From Takakia lepidozioides (lineage: Eukaryota > Streptophyta > Takakiopsida > Takakiales > Takakiaceae), in assembly GCA_030704615.1 (NCBI GenBank), contig CM060731.1, forward strand, positions 22,382,001 through 22,446,000: 64,000 nucleotides of DNA, written 5' to 3'. Made by a program: the position numbers and the translations under genes. This document shows positions 56,830 to 64,000 of the stretch, piece after piece. The notes under the pieces were generated by a model. The model saw only the letters and a program-made list of their open reading frames with translations. It was not told the origin of the DNA and did not search any database. How positions within the stretch are numbered: position 1 is the first letter of the stretch; each line of letters starts with the position of its first letter.

Positions 56830-59597
56830 TCATTGTGAAGAACTATAACTCACAGACGGAGAAGGTGTTCGTAGTGTAGATGATGGGCGTTTTTGTCCTG
56901 CGACATGAGCATGGGCATGTTCTCCTCGGCTTGCCGTGGCATCCGCCGACGACGCACTCGCCTCGCACTGGCATGGGAGGAGTGGATCGTACTTTTGCAC
57001 ACAACTTCTTAAATACACGACATACTCGCAAAATGGCCCTTCGAGGACCACTTGGCATGAGCCCACGGATAGCAAGCGGTATAATTTGCTGCATGACCAC
57101 ATGATAGTCATGTGATTTCATGCCTGACAACTTCTTCTTCACCACATGCTTTTTGAAAGCTGATGCGTAGCCTGTTGGCTCTTTCAAGTTCTGCACAATC
57201 TCCAGAAAGACTTGTAACTCAGCCTCAGTGAGGACATAAGGGGCAGGAGGCATAATTAACGTATCTGCTCTGTCAAGATCACGTTGTAGCCACAATTCCG
57301 GGGGCATCCCAAGTAGCTCCAAATCACGGCGAACTTTCAATGTGTCTTTCTCACCAAAGATAGTTTTAATAATATTTTTAGCCAAGTTCTTCTCGCAATG
57401 CATTGCGTCAAACGTGTGGCGGATGAGGAGACCCTACAAAATGAACACATAAGCAATTGAGCATTTACTCATCACAATTTAAACAGAAAACGCAAAAATG
57501 TACACAGCCAATTTAAAGGCCATGAAGGAATTACCTCCCAATAAGGTAAGACATATAAAATTGACAATCGCTTAACTCCATGAGTTTTTGCTGGGTCTGT
57601 CCTGCTATCTGGCGTCCCTCCGTTTTCCACCCATGCGGTGCGAGCTATTGCAAGGTCCTTGATTTGTGTTCCAGTCTGCGTTTTTGGAGGAGTTCCATGC
57701 TCAGTAGCGCCATTGAACATTCTTGACCTTCTATATGGATGATTGCGGGCCAAAAATCTTCGGTGGCCTAGGAAAATAATTTTTCCACATGTGTGTAACT
57801 GCTGTGAAATCACCCCGGGTCCACAAGCTAGACAACCAGCATAACCTTTCGTCAATTGACCTGAGAGCAAGCCATATGCAGGGTAGTCATGGATTGACCA
57901 CATCAACACTGCCCTAAGTGTGAATTCGCGTTGACCACGAGGACGGGAAACATCATGAGCTGCAATCCCTCTCCATAGTTCCAATAGCTCTTCCACTAGG
58001 GGCATCAGGTAAACATCTACGTTGTCCGAGGTAACAGACTCCTTACCAGGAATCAGTAGCGCTAACATGACAAAGAACTTTTTGGTCATTAACCACGGAG
58101 GCAAATTGTAATTGACCAAGAGAACGGGCCATGTGCTCTAACTTGTGGATTGAGCTCCGTAGGGATTTACACCGTCTAAGGCCAATCCAAATCGCAGAGA
58201 TCGTGGCTCTGCAGCAAAATCCGCAAATGTGGTGTCAATGTGTCTCCATGCTTTGCTATCAGCTGGATGTCAAACCAACCCATCCTGGCTCTTATGTCTG
58301 TCGTGCCATGTCATGAGGTTAGCGATCGATTTACATCGGTACATACGTTTCAACCTTGGAATGACAGGGAAGTGTCGCAATACTTTCTTGGGCACACTTC
58401 CACGACCTGGAATGTAACGGGAACTGCGGCACACTGGGCAAATGTCTACATTCTCATACTCCCCACGGAAGAGTACACAACCACGCTGAATCATCGTGTA
58501 ATACAATCCCATCTTGGCAATCATGGTTTTTGCTTCATAGTGAGTTTTCGGCAATGAATTCTCTTTAGGCAAAAAACTCTTACGCAACAATCCCAGAAGC
58601 TCATCCACAAAATGCATTGGTGCACTTGTGGGTAGTGCATGCGTTCAGCAACGTCAAAGTTGCTTGCAGCCGGCTGATGGAGCACCCTTCAAAAAGTGGA
58701 CATTGCGACGCTCGGAAGAGTTTATCATACTCGGGATCAACGTGCAGGTGGGCATTCTCATCAAATTCATTGTCTCCGGAATCATCGAGATCATCGACAT
58801 GATCGGCAAATGTGTGATCGGTTCCACCATGAATGGGGTCCTCTCTGTTTGCATCTGCAAAGAGAAACGCTTCCTGCAATGCACGCTGCATTTCTACCTC
58901 CAATCCACCACTCTCATCTACGTTCTCTGTGACATTGGGCTCCCGCTGTGCCGCAGGGCCTTCGTCTTCATCATCTGAATATTTACATCCCTGCATCCCA
59001 ATAGTCATCTTGTGAGTGGACCAACAACGATGTGACACTTGTTCATATTATGACATAGGAGGCACGGTGACGTTGCAGTGATGCAGTCATATTTACGTAT
59101 GTATCTTATGAATATACACCCAATCAAAACACGACATTTGTAACCATTGAAGTCATAGTTGCAGTCACTTACTTAGTCATATATGACTACATGACTACAC
59201 ATGACCAATGAAAACACGACATGTGCATTAATTAAAGTGATAACGGAAGTGGCGTAGTCATACTCACGTCTGTATCTTATGACTTCTTGACTACAATCAC
59301 CCAACGAAATGTCGACATGTGGAGAAGAGGATCGTTGCATTCAAAATTCAAACTAAAGTGCTGAAGGGAAAGTGGCGATCTTACCGGAAGAGAACAGCGT
59401 TGGAGAAGAGGATCCCTCCCGTGTATCATGTAATGATTCCTCACTGTTTCCAACAAGAGTACTTTTCCTCCATAACACTCATCGCAGTTGCATAGCATTT
59501 TTGTATGCCCATTCCTTGTGGCATAAGCTTCTTCCATTCGCCATAGACGGTCATCTATTCTACGCCTACGTATTCGTTCGCCACCTGCACTGTACAT
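56830..59597 (-). pseudogene. CACTA TNP2 (Transposase_21) gene, broken
   Basis: Pieces lie in order on the minus strand. The N-terminus (59597-59277) has MLCNCDECYGGKVLLLETVR, the usual Cys-rich start. An acidic linker follows (59038-58601). 58617-58270 holds LYYTMIQRGCVLFRG...CPVCRSSRY. From about 58265 come RFGLALDGVNPYGAQS, with the first catalytic Asp, and STWPVLLVNYNLPPWLMTKK. Then come DVYLMPLVEELLELWRGI, DYPAYGLLSG and CLACGPG. The fragment 57403-56843 starts MHCEKNLAKNIIKTIFGEKD and reaches VFKKLCAKV at the edge of DUF4218, after which the family similarity stops. A TGA interrupts WxHP near 58260, and introns or shifts separate the rest. Terminal CACTA repeats were not found. Confidence 0.88.
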
Positions 59598-59722
59598 GCT
59601 TTGAACGTCACCCCTTCCCTCTTTGCATGCTACGCACAGTGCATTGTCTCTAGTTTTGCACCAGCTGCCAATGTGCTATTTCTATATCTATAGTATACTA
59701 TAAGTATCGTTTCTGAGTGTCC

Positions 59723-59845
59723 ATGGTGAAGCGGAAGGTCTTCGAAGTGACAGTCCCTCGCACTGAGTACGAGAAGTTCCGAGAGCGCCGGATTGCTGCC
59801 ATAAAAGAGGTGGAAGCAACATTCAAGCAGTCGATAGATGGGTGA
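59723..59845 (+). CDS. possible short first exon
   Basis: ATG at 59723 opens 40 codons of charged, helical sequence (MVKRKVFEVTVPRTEYEKF, then ERRIAAIKEVEATFKQSIDG). It runs into TGG/GTGAGT at 59841, a strong splice donor, and a TGA three bases on. It may be the first exon of a gene whose rest was removed by the chromovirus. No family is recognised. Confidence 0.3.
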   Translation: MVKRKVFEVTVPRTEYEKFRERRIAAIKEVEATFKQSIDG

Positions 59846-60117
59846 GTTTAGTTCCTGACTTTGGATACCCACCCACTAAACTTGCGATTTGCCTTATCCT
59901 CTAACCTTCCTACAGCGATCATAAGCTTCATAGCACAAATGGGGGCGAGTAGCTACGACTTGTACAAACAGAGAGGCAAACAACATGCAGTGAGTGACGA
60001 TTAGGTTTGAGGACGGTGTGTCATTAGGCGGGAGATGTCCGCCATCATTCGTGGGCAGGCATTACGTCTTGGTAGAGTGCGGCTATGGTTCAGCGTAGGC
60101 TTAAGAGTATTAGGGTA

Positions 60118-61109
60118 TGTATGCTTACATTTGTTTGTGATTGCCCTCGTACCTATCGCTGCTATTGTCCCCACCACAGGGGCAGCCCCTCTTGTGTCCC
60201 GACCTCCCTGCCCTCAAGGCAAAGGGCCGCGACACACACCCCTACCAACAGGGAGTCGATGTCCTCATCGACTTGTCCATTTTGTAGAAACGAACATCCA
60301 AGTTGTGGCGTCCCACATCAAGGAGTTTGTTTCCGTACCATGGCATCCCATGGCAAAGAACCAAACCCCACACTTGACTCTACTCTCCACTAGCTAGTTC
60401 GGCCGACTTCCTCCAAGTCCCGGCCAAGGGTGGAGCCTCTCCAGCTCCTCCCAGTGCACTCTTCTTGGCCTACTTCAAGGCCAAGGAACGATCCTCCCCG
60501 AGGATCGAATCGCCTTACTGCAACAACATTGCTTGTGACCGCTCATGATGCCGCTTTTGGCATCACCTTGAGCAAGGGTTCCCTGGAACCCTCTTTGACT
60601 AGGAAGATAACCTTGAATCAACCGTGCGCCCCAATCACTACAATTGGGTCCGCCTTGGAATGCTGGCCTGAGGTACGGGAACACGCCGAAGCCGCACTAC
60701 GACTTCGTCCCGAGGCTACACGATTATAGTACGTGAACGGAAGCACGTAGCTTCCGCGTTAGCCCGCACTACAAGGCAACCCCCTCGGTAGCGCAGTTAT
60801 AGTACGCGCACGCGCCAGGTGCGCACTAGCACGTGAACTCCCAAAGAAGGCGCAAGTTTCCTTGCCCCTTGGATGGGGGTCACCCGATTTCGGCACTACG
60901 CAAACACACGATTAACCCAATTTACCTCTCCCACTTTTATAAGCTAGCATGCATTCTACACACTAGCCAACCATTCCATGCATCACCATTCCAAACAAAA
61001 TAGGAAGCACAACATTTGGAATCCATTTCATTTATAGCACGTTTTGTACAATACAAGTTTTTTTTTTGCAATCAGATTCCTGAGCTAGCTAAGCCGGGCT
61101 AAGCATGCA
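60118..61109 (-). mobile_element. 3' LTR of the chromovirus (992 bp)
   Basis: In the element's direction the LTR begins TGCATGCTTAGCCC directly after a purine run. The far end, read from the other side, begins TGTATGCTTACA, so the ends form a near-perfect 10-bp inverted repeat bounded by TG...CA. GCTTATAAAAGTGGG near 60930-60945 (minus strand) is a good TATA box. The other LTR and the duplicated target lie outside the window. Confidence 0.7.
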
Positions 61110-61122
61110 TTTCCTCCCCCAC
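61110..61122 (-). other. polypurine tract
   Basis: GTGGGGGAGGAAA on the minus strand abuts the LTR. It is the expected primer site for plus-strand synthesis. Confidence 0.7.
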
Positions 61123-61167
61123 GCTCCAAGGTTGATGTCCCCATCAACGCTTCTTCCGCTTTTGAGG

Positions 61168-64000
61168 TCACCCTTCGAAAACTGCAACCGCCTCGGATGC
61201 GTTTCCCATTTCTGAGGCACGCACCCAAGATGCCTCCACATGATGATAGCCCTTCCATTTGATGAGATACTCCGTTTCTTGGTTCTTGAACCTCCTCGAC
61301 TTAAGTACTGCCTCCACCTCGTACTCAGGTTCATTTTCATGATCCAACAGCACAGGTGGCGGATGCAACACTTGATGCCGATTCGGACGCGCTTCATCTT
61401 TGAAGTAAGGCTTCAAAAGGGAGACGTGAAATACTGGATGCACTTTGTTGTTTGCCGGCAGCTCCAATTCATACACATCCTCATTCATAACCTTCCGGAT
61501 GCGAAAGGGTCCCGCATACGGAGGTACGAACTTTGAACTCACTTCCGGAGGTAGTCAGAAATTCTTGATGTTCAACCAGACCTCCGTGCCTGCCTCAAAC
61601 TTCACTTCCCTCCGCTTCCGATTTGTCTGCCTTTCATACCGTTTCCTAGCTTTGGCAATGTTGTACTTTGCGAGCTTCAACAAACGCTCACGTTCTTCTA
61701 GTACCACCGCTACTGCCGGTTCCTCAACGTCCTGGGCGGCCCAACTTGTCGGCACCAGAGGTGCTTTTCCATAGACCAATACGAAAGGGGAAACTCCCGT
61801 TGCGGACTGTTCTGTGTTATTATAACAGAACTCTGCCGCGTCTAAGTGTTCCATCCAGTCTGTTTGGTCTGCCGACACTTAATTCCGCAAGATCTGCTTC
61901 ACTACGGAATTCACTCTTTCTGTTTGGCCGTCGGTCGTAGGTCGGAAGGCGGTGCTCATCTTCAGCCTCGTCCCCATCTTCTTAAAAAGTGCCCTCCAAA
62001 ATTTACTCGTAAACTTTGGATCGCGGTCCGAGACAATATCCTTTGGGACTCCATGATGCTTTAAGACGTGGGCAAAGTAAAGTCGCTCTGTTTCCTGCGC
62101 CATTGCCGTCTCCTTGGTGGGGATGAAATGACCCATTTTACTGAACCTATCCACCACCACCATGATTGCATCGAATCCTTTTGACAGCGGCATAGCAGTC
62201 ATGAAATCCATCGAGACGCTTTCCCAAGTCCCCTCTGGAATCGGCAAGGGTTGTAACAGCCCTGCTTGCTTTTTGTACTCGCTCCGGTTTTGTTGGCATG
62301 TGGTGCATGTCTTGACATACTCCTCTGCCTCCTCCCTCAGTTTGGGCCAGAAATACTCTTTCTTCAAGAGTGCCGCAATGCGTTTGGCTCCGCCGTGGCC
62401 CGCAAGCGGGCTATCATGGCATTCTCTCAAGAGGCTATCTCTGATCCCTCCCTTCGGCACGTAGAGACGTTTTTGCTTATACCGGAGCAGTCCATTTTGC
62501 AAGTGGAACTGCGATTTAACCCCCATTCTCAAGTCCTGCATCACGGACTTTGCCAGCTCATCCTTCCGGCAAGCCTTCCGGATCTCCCTTTGGAGCGCTG
62601 TCTCGCCCTTGTACACCAACAAGAGCTGCTGCTTTCTACTTAAAGCATCGGCCACCATATTGTCCCGTCCCGGTTTGTACTGGATATCCACGTCGAACAC
62701 CGCCAAAGTATCTTGCCCACCTAAGTTGTTTTGGGGACAACTTGGGCTGCGTGGCAAAATACTTCACTGTGACATTGTCCGTGAACACCTTCACTGGGTT
62801 GGAACCAACATAGTGGCGCCAAAGCTCAAGGCAATGCACCACCGCCTTCATCTCTTTTTCGTGCGTCGGCCACCGTCGCTCCACTTCATTCAGTTTCTTA
62901 CTTTCGTAAGCCACTGGACGTCCATCTTGCATAAGTACTCCCCCAATCGCGAAGTCCGACGCATCTGTATGAATCTCAAATGGACGATCGAACTCCGGGA
63001 TTTTCAAGACTGGAGCTTCCGCCATCCGCTGCTTCAATTCAGCAAAAGCTTGGCCACAAAAGGTGTTCCATGCCCAGACTTTAGATTTACACAGAAGGTC
63101 TGACAGCGGCCCCGCAATCTTGGCGAAATTTCTCACATACTTCCGGTAATAGGAGGCGAGTCCTAGGAAGGATCGCACTCCCGGGACCGAAGTCAGAGGC
63201 TCCCAGTCCAAGATTGCCCTTACCTTTCTGTCATCCATTTTGATCCCATCCTGTGTAATCACATGCCCCAAGAACTCTACTTTCGTGACCCCGAATTCGC
63301 ACTTTGAAGCTTTGGCATACAGCTTTCCTTCTCGCAATTTTCGGAACACCCTTTTGAGGTGCTCCAGGTGCTCCTACTTTGTTTTCGAGTACACCAAGAT
63401 GTCGTCGATGTACACGATCACAAAGTCATCCAACCACTCCTGAAAAAGGCTGTTCATCAGCGTGCTAAATGTCGCTGGTGCATTGGTGAGCCCAAAAGGC
63501 ATCACCAAGAACTCATATGAACCATACCTTGTCCTGCACGCGGTCTTCTCCTCATCTCCTTCCGCCACCCGAATTTGGTGATAGCCGGAGCGCAAGTCGA
63601 TCCGGCTGAAATACTTCGCTCCTGCCAACCGATCGAAGAGGTTGTCGATTCTTGGCAAACGGTACCGGTTTTTGATAGTCACCTTATTCAGAGCCCTGTA
63701 ATCGACACACATCCGCAGCGTCCCATCCTTCTTGTCTGCAAATAGCACCGGGGCTCCGTAAGGTGACTTACTCGGCCGGATGTACCCCTTTGACATTAGA
63801 TCCTTGAGCTGAGTCTTCAGCTCGACCAACTCTCTGTGGCTCAACCGGTAGGGCGCCTTGGCAGGCGGTTCCGATCCCGGTATCACCTCAATCTTGTGGT
63901 CAACTCCTCTTCGCGGTGGCAAGCCGCTTGGTAAATCCTCCGGCATCACATCCTGGTATTTCTCCAAAATCCCCTTGATCCAATCTGGGCTCGGCTCCCC
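61168..64000 (-). pseudogene. Ty3/Gypsy chromovirus pol (RT, RNase H, integrase, chromodomain), broken
   Basis: Entering from the window edge, reverse transcriptase (63967-63374) has [36 protein letters not shown] and the active site YIDDILVYS. RNase H follows (63349-62640; FEIHTDASDFAIGGVL). Integrase is at 62757-61555, with the zinc-binding part (VKTCTTCQQNRSEYKKQAGL) and the core (VVVDRFSKMGHFIP, DRDPKFTSKFW). The end (61542-61168) carries a chromodomain (EYEVEAVLKSRR, YLIKWKGYHHVEASWVRASE), which directs insertion into heterochromatin. Breaks are a TAG near 63371, a frameshift near 62710, a TAA at 61879-61881 and a TGA near 61553. Gag and protease lie beyond the window. The copy is inactive. 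Confidence 0.97.

Overview
The window looks like nuclear DNA of a land plant. It has an intact PLS-class pentatricopeptide (PPR) protein ending in a full DYW editing domain, a four-exon AP-4 sigma adaptin gene, an ATL-type RING-H2 gene, a plant-like tRNA-Gln, TTTAGGG-type telomeric repeats and a chromovirus. Gene density is low and most of the sequence is decayed or nested transposons. This fits a large, repeat-rich genome, perhaps a lycophyte, fern or bryophyte, but the species cannot be named from the sequence alone.

Layout. 0-9.3 kb: a 120-bp satellite with an embedded receptor-kinase fragment, GC-rich promoter-like blocks and a broken hAT transposase gene. 9.3-21.7 kb: a minus-strand RING-H2 gene cut by two nested insertions. 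One is a 7.9-kb CACTA element (11004-18885) carrying amplified PPR-like and OSB-like fragments. The other is a 1.5-kb element with 9-bp target duplications (19986-21534). 22.3-28.3 kb: an inverted stretch of the same satellite, a third GC-rich block, a second copy of the RING-H2 gene on the plus strand, and a convergent kinase-like pseudogene. 28-32 kb: mostly repeats. 31.9-41.5 kb: the euchromatic part, with a hypothetical gene, an ATL gene, a LINE tail, the AP-4 sigma gene and the divergent PPR-DYW gene. 43.6 kb: tRNA-Gln.

45-55 kb: a Mutator-like transposase on the minus strand lies head to head with a decaying multi-exon plus-strand gene. That gene joins a ParB/sulfiredoxin-like DGNHR domain to a bacterial-type N4/N6 DNA methyltransferase domain. 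Its first intron holds a 261-bp tandem repeat built around a conserved 24-bp palindrome, and the palindrome recurs in later introns and beyond the transposase. 55.7-59.6 kb: a near-complete but broken CACTA transposase (TNP2 type). 60.1-64 kb: the 3' half of a Ty3/Gypsy chromovirus with its LTR.

The working cellular genes appear to be the AP-4 sigma gene, the PPR-DYW gene, the ATL gene, the tRNA and perhaps the hypothetical gene at 31.9-32.5 kb. Everything else carries stops or frameshifts. Two observations deserve most attention: the ParB-methyltransferase gene with its palindromic intron satellite, and the two-copy RING-H2 family, whose copies allow both nested insertions to be mapped to the base.
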